In this document: positions 13,059 through 23,623 of the stretch, in pieces
Layout: the number at the start of each line of letters is the position of its first letter
Position numbering within the stretch: the stretch's first letter is position 1
The notes under the pieces: model-generated
Seen by the model: only the letters and a program-made list of their open reading frames with translations
Database searches by the model: none
Told to the model about the DNA's origin: nothing
Origin: Geosiphon pyriformis
Taxonomy: Eukaryota > Glomeromycota > Glomeromycetes > Archaeosporales > Geosiphonaceae
DNA length: 64,000 nt
Direction of reading: 5' to 3'
NCBI GenBank assembly: GCA_016748015.1
Contig: JAAOMT010000570.1
Location: 651,253-715,252 of the forward strand
Translations under genes and position numbers: made by a program

Positions 13059-16000
13059 GTGATTTAGTCTGGAAATTAACTATATGCAACGTTTGAAGTA
13101 TCAATGTTCCTGCAAAACAAACAGACATAATCCATTGACATATGAGTTCTGGAAATATGGTTTCTTTTGTTGCTAAGACAAAATTAAGGTCCTCTTCTGG
13201 ATCATGGATCAGGGACAAATTTGATGGAGTTCGGATTTTTACTTCTGGGTTGGATATTGGTTATCTTAGTGCTGGCATTGCTGTAATTATGAACAACTCT
13301 TTGGCTCACTATGTTTCTAGAGTTGAGAAGGTTCCTGGTCATTTGATTTCGATTTGGCTTTTGTTTAAAGGCAAGCTTTCGGTTACAATTTTGGGTTTGT
13401 ATACTGGTGCTTCTTCCGGGACTAGGTTTGCTCAGGCTCCTATAGTGAATTCTCTTATTGCTAAGGCTGTTAACTCCAGCACTTTTGTCATTTTGGGTGG
13501 TAATTTCAATGAGAATAATTCTGGGAGGAGTGCGAGTTTTAAGTTTTGTTTGGGTTTGGGTTTAGTCAATTTTTTTGCTGGACACTCTTTGATCAAAACA
13601 GCTACATGGAGCAATTCTAAGGGAGTGGAGAAAACAATTGATTTTATTCTTGTTAATAAAACTCTATCTTCTGCTGTTGTGAAACATTGTGTCAATTCTG
13701 TTTCTGATTTCTTTAATATGGATCACAAATCTGTCATGATATTGGTTGGTCTGGGTGGGCTCTTAGATATTTGGCTGAATGGTTTGCATAAGCAGACCAA
13801 CAAGAACTGTTGGAAGTTTAGGATCAAGGATGCTGATAGTACTGGGTGGTCCCGTTTTAAGGATTGTTCCTCTGCTAAGATGTTGAAGGTAAAGAGGAGG
13901 TTTCTTGGCACTGCTGCTGGTCTTGATTTGGAAGCTATGTGGTTTTTGCTGGAAAAGATGGTGGTGGATTCCACAGATGAAATATTTTTCAGACATTGGT
14001 TCTGTGATTTTCAGTACTCAAAAAATAAACATTCTTTTAAGTTCCTGGGTTTGGAGTTGCTGGTTGCCAAGATAGTCAAATGTCTGACCTCTGCTAATAC
14101 TTCTGGTTTCAATTGATTTGTAAAAAAATGGTCGGCTCTGGATGCTGGTAAAGCTCTCGTTCTGGAGAACATGATTTGTAGTGGCTAAAAAGTGGAAGAC
14201 CTTCTTAGTTATTTGTCACTCGTCAGAAAGGAGTACAGAAAATCTAAGATGTTTGAGTCAAAGTTACTGCAAGAGGCTACTATCAGAAAGGCTATTGAGA
14301 GACATATAGAATGATTTTGCTTGGACAAGAGAAGTATAATTAGGAGTGTTCTGGATTAGCCATTTTAAAAGGTGGTATTGGATCACTTGGTGGTTAATAA
14401 TAAGTTGATATTGGAGCTGAAGGAGGTTAGATCAAGTGTTGACAAGATTATAGAGGGTTGGACATGGAAGCGTGTGATGCCTATGGTGCTGCCTGATCTC
14501 TGGGCTTGTCAGTATACATCTTTGAATTATGTTAGAGATGATGCCTTTTCTAATATAATGAATGTGATTAGCATAGATGAATTGCTTTCGGTTACTAATG
14601 GTCTGCCTGATAACAAAGCTGCTGGCTTGTCTGGCATTCCCAATGAATTCTGGAAACATGGTTGTGATAAGATGTTGAAATGTCTTTTGGTGTTGCTGAA
14701 TGTGTACTTATCTGTTGGCATAGTGCCTGCTTTGTGGAAGAGGGCGTGGGTCTCAATGATCCCTAAGTCTTATGATTAGGATGGAGTTCTTACTAATACT
14801 CAATCTATTGCTTTGATTGAGACTGCCAGAAAGATTTTGTCTAAGATTTTATCTGATTGCATCTCTTTGGCTTGTAATAAGTTTGGTGTTTTCTGGGGTA
14901 ATAATTTTTCAGTGCTCTGTGGTACTTCTACATAATCTCCAGTGTTTGCAGTTAGTTTAGTTGTGGAGGATGCTCTTGAAAAGAATAAGAAAATTTGGTT
15001 GGTTTTGCAGGATATGCAGAAGATATATGATTCTGTTGGTTGGCCTCACTTAAAAGCTAGTCTGCAGTACATCAAAATGTGTGAGAGATTTATTGGGTTT
15101 TTTGGGAATATTCACGAAAATAGGGTTAACAGAGTGATGACTGATTTTGGCTTGTCAGATGGCTATAGTGTACATAATGAATTGGACCAGAGTAAAGTTT
15201 TTTCGCCTTTCTTATGGAGGATTTTCTATGATCCACTCTTATACAAAGTAAAACAACATGAGCATTTGTGCAGATACCGTGTTAATTCTAAGTTTGTTGC
15301 AAAGACGGGCAGAGTTGAGAGTGTGAATGGGATAACATCTTACTTGGCAGCTGGTGCATTTGTCAATGATACAATTTGGATTGGAAATTGTCAGGCCTCT
15401 ACTCAGTATGCTCTGAACATTGCCAGTGAGTTCTTCAAAATCAATGATATTTTTATTAATAATAATAAGACAGTGACTATTTCTATTAACCAAAGTGTTA
15501 GGATTGCCTCTCTGAGTATTTGTGGTCAGCCAATCTTGATTGCTAAAAAGGGCAAAGCTTATTGTTATCTGGATATCTTCTTGTCAACGGAAGGCTTGTC
15601 TAAACCTAATGTGTCCAAAGCTTATTCTGATGTTCGTTTTTTTGTTAACGTTGTGCTCAGAAAGGCTATCACAGATAAACAGTTCTCGTATTTGGTCTTG
15701 GCTGTCTTGTAGTCTATTGTTAGTTATTGAACTCAGTTTAGTTTTGTTTTATTTGGTGTTTGTCGCAAATGGGATGTTATGGTTAGAAAGAGTCTTAAGT
15801 CCAAAGCTGGTTTGTTTCATGATTTTCCAGATGCTGCCTTACATCACCTTTCTTTGTATGGCTTAAAGACTTTTGAACAGGTGCAATCTAAAGGGAAGAT
15901 TGCTGCTTTGGTAACCTTTTTTAATGCCTCTGGGGTCCTTGGGTGTTTGTTTAATTATAGGTTTTTAGACTTGCAGATTCTTGGCTGGGCTCTTCTGGAT

Positions 16001-17746
16001 TCTTTGCAGTTTCCTGTCAAGTTACGTGTTAGTCCAGTCAACAACTTTTTGGCTGGGATTGTGAAAATTTTTTTGAGTAATGAGCTTTCTTTGGCTAACA
16101 ACCTTCCCAATGCCTTTTGCAGTTCAGGTCATTTTCTACTTTCATTGATTCTAAGTAGTTCTGAGTATTTTAATTCTGTTCACTCTCTAAAGTGTTTTGA
16201 AGTTGCTTTTGGTGATCGGATTTTGGATAAGAGAGACCATGTACTAAATTGGAAGACCTTTTATTATTGGAAGAGATTGAACCCACAGGGCCCCATGCCT
16301 TACTGGTTTTCAGTCACATCTGAGTTTATGTTGGTTCAGGGCTTTTCTGCTTCCAGTTCTGCTGGTTTTGCTCAGTTTGTTGATACAAATATTTTAGATT
16401 CTGAAGTGTTTTCTCTGGTAAAAGATGGGTTGCATAATATCTGGTCTAGTTGCTTTGAAGTGTATACTGATAGATCTTTAAGAAATGCTGGCTTGGTTGA
16501 TGCTGCTTGTGGTGCTGCTGCATATTTTCTGGTTTTGGATAGAAGTGTTGGTGTTGTGATTGGTGGTCTACTGTTCTCTACTTTGACTGAGTTGCAGGCT
16601 GTTGTGTTGGCTCTTGAGTGTGTACCTTTCTCTTGTCAAGTGATTTTGCATACTGATAGCCAAGCTGCTATTAATGTCTGCTTGTCAGAGTTGTCTTGTA
16701 CCATGCCTGATTTTCATAATCAGTGCTGGTTGAAAAGACGCCATATTTTCAATTTGGTTAGGAAAAAGGATCTCGAAGTGGTCTGGGTTAAGGTTAAGAG
16801 CCATTCTGGTGTTTCAGGTAATGTCAAGGCTGATTTGGCGGCTGGGAATGCTACTTGATCTTTCTTCTCTTTGTTGACTAGAGTTCATGAACATTATTTG
16901 GTGGCTGAAAACACGGCAATCTCTGGCAATGCCTGCCATTTTGTAAGAGACATTTTTCAATCTATTAGTCATGCTCACTAAGAGGCTGAGCCTGGTGTGG
17001 GTGTGATATCTGTTGACCTTGTTGGGTGTGTAGACTGGATTTCTACCATGAAGGTTTGGCATCTGAACTTTTATATGCTCGCTAAATTCACTGGTCAGAA
17101 AACTTTGAATTTGTGCTTATATTTGATGAAAGCTGTGCACAGGTGTCTTCTGATAGCTGTTCAGAAAAAATTGTATAATAAGGGTTATCCTGGTGTGTTG
17201 TGTCTGCTGTGTGGTGAAGTGGAATTTTCTGACCATGTCTTCACGTGCCTTTGGGATGTTGTTATTCATAATAAGGTTCTGGTTAAGGCTTCTGCTCGTT
17301 GAATTTTGGTAGCGGGTCTTTGTGACTCGCTGTCTTCAGCTGTTTTGCAAACATTGTTTGCCTGTTCTCTGAATATAGGTTTGTATTTTATTATGTGTAA
17401 AGGCTTTATGCTGAATAAATGGTGCGAGGAAGCTTGGGGTGTATTTGAAAATAAGAAGCAGGCCATTGGTAAGGTTGTCAGTTTTGTTAGGTTTGTAGCT
17501 GATTTACATTATGTGAAGGCATGGTTAGTGAGATCTGAGCACAGAGTGCGGATGGAGAAAGCTGGTTTGGTTGCTGATGGTAAGATTGTTTCTGGTTTGT
17601 TTCGTGATGTTTCTTCTATATTGTCGGGTAGAATGGTTAGAATGCTTGGTGTGGTTGATTCATTCACTGTTAGCTTTGGTTGTCATTTGCCGTGCTGTTT
17701 TTTTTCTGGTCTAGGTGGTGTTGTTAGTGTCAATATAGGTGTGTAG
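13055..17746 (+). pseudogene. LINE copy A ORF2 (APE endonuclease-RT-RNase H), broken
   Basis: Retrotransposase polyprotein. APE region at 13055-13740: it starts at WKLTICNV, has LGGNFNEN and IDFILVN, and ends with the MDHKSV box; the catalytic Glu of the TETKL motif is Lys here (VAKTKL). RT region at about 14370-15720: PDNKAAGLSGIPNEFWKHG, the motif A equivalent DMQKIYDSVGW, and the catalytic box FVND at 15359-15370, where copy C has FVDD. RNase H at 16440-16860 keeps all four acidic positions (VYTDRS, TELQAV, HTDSQAA, VKADLAAG). A C-terminal finger follows (CLLCGEVEFSDHVFTC). Internal stops near 13095, 13128, 14116, 14777, 14934, 15710, 15728, 16857 and 16980 and further on are mostly explained by CGA, CAA/CAG or TGG transitions. 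Confidence 0.88.
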
Positions 17747-17755
17747 TGTTGTCTT

Positions 17756-17776
17756 GACTGGTCTGAGTGGCTAGTC
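17756..17776 (+). promoter_or_regulatory. 3-prime UTR hairpin of LINE copy A
   Basis: Arms GACTGGTC and GGCTAGTC pair over 8 bp (with G-U pairs) around a 5-base loop TGAGT, nine bases after the ORF2 stop. The same fold occurs at the same place in copies B and C and in the half-LINE, with compensatory changes. A likely role is recognition of the RNA by its own RT; this is inference. Confidence 0.6.
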
Positions 17777-17880
17777 ATATGTAGTAAGTATGTAAATTGC
17801 ATTTAGTTTGGGTTACTTAGTTTGACTCTATGTACTAGATAGCAGTTGGACTTCACTCAATAAAAGCAGGAAAAAAAAAA

Positions 17881-19375
17881 TTTAAAAAAATTTAATAAAA
17901 AGTTTAATGTCTGACTTTATAAATAATAGTTTTATATAAAAGCAAAAAAAATTCAAGAATTTTGATAATAAAATAAATTTTTCTTTAAGTAATTTAGTAT
18001 TTTTGGATAAATTATTAAAACTTTTTAATAAATATATAAATATAAAAACTAATACAATAAACTTTTTTTACAGTTTTTTTGGTTATAATTATTATTTTCT
18101 TATAATTACACTTTTTTAAAAACCAAAACTATTTATATATAATATTATTTTCTTATAGTTATTTTTATTATATATCTTTTTTTATAATTTTTATTCCTAT
18201 AAATACAATAACAGAATATAAGTAATTTCTATTTTTTATAGTTATACTGTAATTATATAATATTAAATATATTGTGTTTTAAATATTATTTTTATGAATA
18301 ATTTTAATAAAGTATGTTTATAATATTTAGCATTTATAATTTAATATCAAAAACAAGTTAATTTTAGATAAATTGGTTATAATAGTAAAGTTAATTATTA
18401 GTCTTTGAAAATTTTTTTCTTTAAAGTTTTACTTATTAAGTTTTTTAATTATAAGACATAAAAATATGTTTTTATTATAATATTAATATTATGATTGTGT
18501 TATTTTATGCTAGTTAATTACAATTACTAAGGTTTAATATTGTTTTTTTGTTTTTTTGGTAAGCTAATAAGATAAAGGTTAATATTTAAATTTAGGAAAA
18601 GCTTTTTTTTTATTAGCCTATTATAAAGTTTAATTTTTAATATTGTCATTTTATAAGAGAAAAAAAAATAAAAAATAAAAAAAAATTAATATTTTATTAA
18701 TTACTATAATTAAAAATAATTGGTTTAAGTTATTAAAATTCTGAAAACATTTATATTAATAATATTTAATCTGAAATAAAAGTAAATAAAACAATTAATT
18801 TAATTTTAATAATTAAAAGTTTGGAATCATATATTTATAAATTGAATAATAATATTTTATTAAATTGGTTACAAGATATAAAAAAGATAAGGTAAAATTT
18901 TATTTAGACTAAAAATAAAATATTAAAAGAAAATTAATTTTTGTTTATTTTTTTTTACTTATTAAAACTACTTATTTTTATACCTTTTTTTTGGTTTTAC
19001 AAAATTGTTTTTAATTGTTTGTTATTATTAGCTATTATTTATTATTTTAGCTATTGCTTTATTTTTTTATATTATTACTAATCATTTTGTATTATTTTAT
19101 ATTATTATGTATTATTTTGTATTATTTTAAATTATTTTAAATTATTTTTTATTATTCTGTATTATTTTATACTATTATGTTTTTTTTTATATTATTATAT
19201 AGTACTTATGTTTTTTTTAATAAGTTTTTAATTAATTTTTTATTTGAATAAAATTATTTTTTTCTTTTAAAATTAAGCTTTTGTAAAATTTTTAAAAGTT
19301 AATTTTTAAATATAATATTTAAGTATTGTATTAACTATTAAAAAAATATAATAAACTCTTTGTCTTCTTAATTTT
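17881..19375. other. AT-rich spacer
   Basis: Very AT-rich DNA between LINE copy A and the half-LINE. It includes the dispersed repeat listed separately and a run of TTATTTTRWA-like 10-base units at about 19075-19195. No gene was seen. Confidence 0.6.
18310..19250 (+). repeat. Dispersed ~0.9 kb AT-rich repeat, copy 1
   Basis: Aligns by eye in the same orientation with 36265-37205. Shared landmarks are TTTATGCTAGTTAATTACAA (TCTATGCTAATTGATTACAA in the other copy) and the TTATTTTRWA tract near the right end. The differences are mostly C/T and G/A, as if both decayed from a more GC-rich ancestor. It sits directly upstream of the half-LINE and may be its 5-prime region or an older element. Confidence 0.6.
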
Positions 19376-21496
19376 ATAACCACAACCAGAGCAAAAAGTA
19401 AAAAAGCTGCACCTGATATCTGTTCTGAGATATCTAATAAAATTTCAACCAGAGGAGCTTTTTCTGTTGTAGAAGCAACTAAGCAGAATGTTTTAGAAGC
19501 CTTTCTTTTACTCAGTAATCATAATAAGCTGCCTTTGGTAGTCACTGAAGCTACTTCCTCATCTTTGGCTGGTTTCTCATCAGTCAAAGTTCTCTTAAAA
19601 AGACACATTTGGGTTAGTTCCAGTATTGCCTCCACCCCAACTAAGAGCCCAAAAGTTTTTAATAATAGACCAGTTAACAAGCTGGTCTTCCTCTCCATAG
19701 CTTTTACATCTGATGCTGCTAACACCTCCTCTTCAAAAAAAATGGTCAAAAAGACCAAAAATTCAGAAAAGTAAGCAGTTGCTTGTCTCTGCTATTGTTA
19801 CACCAAACCTTTTTGTGGTTTCCAATAAGATCTTAAATGAGATCTTCATAATATCATTCGGCACATTGTCTAAGATAGGCCTAGATCAACCACTGGCTGT
19901 GTTGTCAAATGTGGTGTTTTCTAGTAAATCATTGCTGGTTTTAGAAGCAAAACAATTTCTTCCTGTTGGATCATCTGTTTTTGGGAACTGGACTGATCAA
20001 ATAGAAACTGAATCATCTCCTTTTCTAGTTTCTAGTGCTATTTCTGATAATGCTTGGAGAACTATTACTAGTCATCAAAGATTTGCTGGGTGGGTGGCCT
20101 CCACTCTGGTGCTTGGTGCTTGGTGCTACTTTTAAGATTAAATTGGCTTATGTTAAGACTGTTTTTTAGTTTTTTGGGTGCAAAGTCAGTATTAAAAGAC
20201 AATGTAAAGTTGTTTTATATGGAGTTTGCTTCTCAAGTGTTTTTAAAAGCTGTATTCTTGGTTGAGTTTACAAGCTCTGTACATTTGGCCACCCTTAAAA
20301 TTGCCAAGTCTTTGGTAGTTTCTGAGTCTGGTTCCCTTTCTGTTGCTGTTGCACTGCATGATGTGCCCTTAAGTGTGTTTGCTGCTGACATTAAGACAGC
20401 TCTCAATGTGTTTGGTAGTATCACTTGTGTTGTGCTGAAGCCTGTTGGCATTTGGCAATATGTAGTGGTTTATTTTAAAAAGTTGGACTCTACTGTGTCT
20501 GTTTTGAATTATTGGTCAGTTTTGGTGGGCAAAAATAGTGTTAGAATCCTCCTTCTGGTGAATCAAAATGAGACTATTTTGTCTCATGATAAGTTTAAAG
20601 CCAAGTTGGTCAATCTTCTTTCTGGATGCACAGCTTTTGAAATTAGTGATATGATTTCTTAAGTTGGTGGTCAAACATGTTTTATTCTTCATTCTTTCGA
20701 GTCTGGTCATTATTTTCAGTTTGCTCTGGTCATATTTGGTTCCCAAGCTGATTTGGACTCTGCTATTGTCAAAACTGATACATTGAGAAAATGCCATATT
20801 TGGTGGGAAACTTCTAGTTGTTGGCATTGTTTCAAGTGTCAAGAACTGGGTTATCTGACTGCAGACTGTAAGGTTTTTTTACCTTCCCCTCCCAAGTTTC
20901 CCAAGGTGTTCACACCATGTTTTGCTGGTCCTAAGTCTTATGTCAAAGCTTCTGCTCTTTTGGACTCCTCTGGATTTCTACTTTTATCACCTCTTGTTTT
21001 TTCTCCAGTTGTTGTTGGTAATTCTTTGGTACTATCTTAACTGTCTTTTTTGGAATCTGATTTGACTAAGCTTTCTGTTTTAGTTAAGTCTATTGTTAAG
21101 CCTATTGGCTTTCTGGTTACAATTTTTGAACAGTTTATTAATGATGATTTGGTTTCAAGTAGTGCTCTTGGTCTTAAGATCAATAAGGTTATGGTGCATA
21201 TGGGTTTTTTTAGTAGGACTGTTAGTAAGTTGGGGAGAGAAGTGGTTTCTTTAAAAAAGGAATATTGTATGGAGAACATTGATATGTCTGGTAATTCAGA
21301 GCTTCCACCTGTTGTAAGTAATAAGGTGTTTTCCAACTTAATGTCTCTTTGGGAGCATAAGTCTGTTGATGTTAAAAATGATCTCTTTAAAACTGCCAAG
21401 TGGCTAGTTGGTTTGGTTTCTTGCAGTGTAACTTTGTTTTCTGTTATTCAAAAAATGTTATCTTTGGGTAAGTTTTTTTTTATAGCATCAATATAG
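19376..21496 (+). pseudogene. ORF1-like CCHC protein of the half-LINE, broken
   Basis: Reads from TTRAKSKKAAPDI; the codon before it (19376-19378) is ATA where ATG would be expected. One frameshift near 19770, others near 20140, and TAA stops near 20660 and 21039 break it into at least five pieces. The second half is clearly homologous to the LINE ORF1: LVGKNSVRI matches FLIGKNSVHV, and VGGQTCFI matches AGGKTCVI. The knuckle reads CFKCQELGYLTADC, with Tyr where the ligand His should be (CAT to TAT). The C-terminal part (SLKKEYCMENIDMSGN) is not shared with the full-length LINE ORF1. Distant resemblance to abundant Rhizophagus zinc-knuckle proteins is from memory. Confidence 0.75.
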
Positions 21497-21505
21497 TGTG
21501 TTTTT

Positions 21506-21526
21506 AACTGGTCCGAATGGCTGGTT
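21506..21526 (+). promoter_or_regulatory. 3-prime UTR hairpin of the half-LINE
   Basis: Arms AACTGGTC and GGCTGGTT, loop CGAAT. The outer A-U pair replaces the G-C pair of the full-length copies, a compensatory change. Confidence 0.6.
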
Positions 21527-21650
21527 ACATGTAGAAAATGCATAATTAGTGCCTAGTTTAGATCTATTTTTTGATGTATTGTTCTAAGTAGCTTTTGGGC
21601 CTTATTCGTTAAACTTTAATAAAAAAAAACAACTATTATTTTTTGTAATT

Positions 21651-23452
21651 TTTTGAATTATTAATTAGTTATTTTTTTAATATTGTTAACTGTAATTGTT
21701 TTTATTGTACTGTTTAATAATATGATTAAACAGTATTTAAATATTATATACAGTTTATAAGTTGTTTTGTAATATAAAATCAGATTGTTTTTTTTAACAA
21801 ATTGTTTTATTTATTTTAGAGCTTTTTTGTTGAATTATTATTTACATATAATATTTGTGAATTTAGTTTTTTACTGATTTTAAAAAATTAATATATTGAT
21901 AAAAAACTTTCTTTCCATATTATAGAAGTTTTAAGTATTTATTCTTTTGTGTTTAGTTTATAATCAAGTTATTTAAAGCTTTTTTTACTTTTTTTATTGT
22001 TTATATATTAAAATTTTTCTTGTTTATTATTAAATACAATTGAAAATATTTAGTTCTAATTAAACTCTTGTTTTTTTTATTTTTGTTTACTGTTTTATAT
22101 TGTATTTTTATTTTGTTAATAGTTATTTTCAATAATATAATCAACTATTAAATAGCTTTAAACAATTGTTGTAAAAGCTTTAAAATAGTGTTTGAAATAT
22201 TTATAATAAAAGAGTTTTCGAGTTATTTTGGTTATTAGAACAATATTTATATCTTAGAATTTTTCATGTCTTAACTTATGACTAATAAGCTGTATTTAAT
22301 GATAATAATAATTGGTTTTAATTTTCATAGAATATTTTTAAATTTGACCAATAGAATTTGTATTCTTAATTATAATATAATTAATAACAATTTTTGTATT
22401 GTGTAATAATATTTTAAATAATTTTTATGTATGGTTTTTTTTTATAATTTTGTCTTTTAATTATAGTTTGTAAGTTCTATTATCAAAAATTTTATGTATA
22501 TAAAATAGTTTATCCTATTTTGGATTATATTTTTTATTTTATTGTTTTTCTGCTTTGATATAATATAACAATACTTGGTTTTTAATCTTAAATTAATTAA
22601 ATGATCATGTAAACAACTATTATGTTTTTTTTTGGTCATTTTTAAAAATTACTAATATTGTTAACTGCTGTTCTATAATTGTTTTTTAGTATTTTTATAA
22701 ACTAATATGTTTTTTAATATAAAATTATTTCAAGATTTTTTTTGTTATTGTTTTTGTTAAAAAAAAGTGTATTTTTGGTTTAATAAACAATATAGTTTTC
22801 TTTTTATATACTAATTTAAATAGTATAAATTGAGTAATATTTTGTTTTAATGTTTGGTATACAAATAATACTAAAAATATAAATAAGTTTTATTTTTGTG
22901 TATTTTTATAATTTATTTTTATTAATATTTTTATTAATATTTAATTAAATTGTTCTATTAATTTATTTGTTTAAAAATAATATAGTAATAATAAAAGTTA
23001 TTTTATCCCAAATTGTTAACTTAATTTTACAAAAGTACTATTAATAAAATGAGTTTTTTTATCAAATAATAATTTTTTTGGACATTTATATTAACAAATT
23101 AGGTCCTAGTATACAAATTTAACTATTATTTTGGTATTTATAATTAGAATGGCTCAGATTTTTGGCTATTTAATAAGATAGTTTATAGTTATAACAATAT
23201 ATTAATTTTTTTTAAAGATAATTAAAAAAAATACAATCAAATTAATTCTAATTTTATCAAATATTTCTAACTAAAATAAATTAAAATAATTCTACTATTC
23301 TGGTTTTTTTTGATAAGAGTTATATTTATAAATATATTTAAAAATATCTTTATATATTAATAATTAATAGCATAGATTTATTATTTTTTCTAAAATAGTA
23401 TTTTTGTTAAAGTATTTAATAATTAGATTAAAATACATATTAAATAGAATTG

Positions 23453-23460
<8 letters not shown>
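21651..23460. other. AT-rich spacer
   Basis: About 1.8 kb of very AT-rich sequence. No ORF with a recognisable domain, no clear repeat boundary and no RNA gene were seen. Confidence 0.6.

Positions 23461-23510
<50 letters not shown>
23461..23510 (-). repeat. (AAT)n microsatellite tail of LINE copy B
   Basis: About 17 uninterrupted trinucleotide units directly abut the 3-prime end of copy B. Copies A and C have A-rich tails instead, so this is a tail variant or an expansion within one. Confidence 0.85.
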
Positions 23511-23513
<3 letters not shown>

Positions 23514-23593
23514 AGTGAGGTCCACACACAACCTAGCACTATACATCAAAGAAATGATCTAAACTAGACATGAATCATGCACTTTCTACATAT

Positions 23594-23614
23594 GACCAGC
23601 CACTCGGGCCAATC
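23594..23614 (-). promoter_or_regulatory. 3-prime UTR hairpin of LINE copy B
   Basis: On the minus strand, arms GATTGGCC and GGCTGGTC with loop CGAGT, at the same distance from the ORF2 stop as in the other copies. Confidence 0.6.
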
Positions 23615-23623
23615 AAAACAACA

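Larger units (their letters stand above)
11066..17880 (+). mobile_element. LINE copy A (APE-RT-RNase H class), full length but dead
   Basis: Non-LTR retrotransposon with 5-prime UTR (a T-rich block shared with copies B and C), ORF1, ORF2, a 3-prime UTR with a conserved hairpin, an AATAAA at 17859-17864 and an A tract from 17871. Domain order (CCHC ORF1; APE, RT, RNase H and C-terminal Cys/His finger in ORF2) fits the Tad1/I group of LINEs; the exact clade was not tested. It is the best preserved copy in overall composition, yet it carries one frameshift in ORF1, about a dozen stops and a mutated RT active site, so it cannot be autonomous. Confidence 0.9.
19376..21650 (+). mobile_element. ORF1-only LINE relative (half-LINE)
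   Basis: A gag-like ORF1 is followed directly by the LINE 3-prime UTR hairpin, a GGGCCTTATTCGTTAA end (compare GGACCTCACTCGTAAA in copy C) and an A-rich tail. No endonuclease or RT region is present between ORF1 and the tail. It has the build of a non-autonomous half-LINE, analogous to mammalian HAL1, which would be mobilised by the ORF2 of full-length copies. Extent is set by the presumed start codon and the A-rich tail. Confidence 0.7.

Noticed and set aside
21651-23460. Possible further LINE relic
   Set aside because: No segment could be aligned by eye to any ORF of copies A-C; left as unassigned AT-rich DNA.
23461-23510. CRISPR-like or telomere-like array
   Set aside because: It is a simple trinucleotide microsatellite without spacers, and it is the tail of a LINE.
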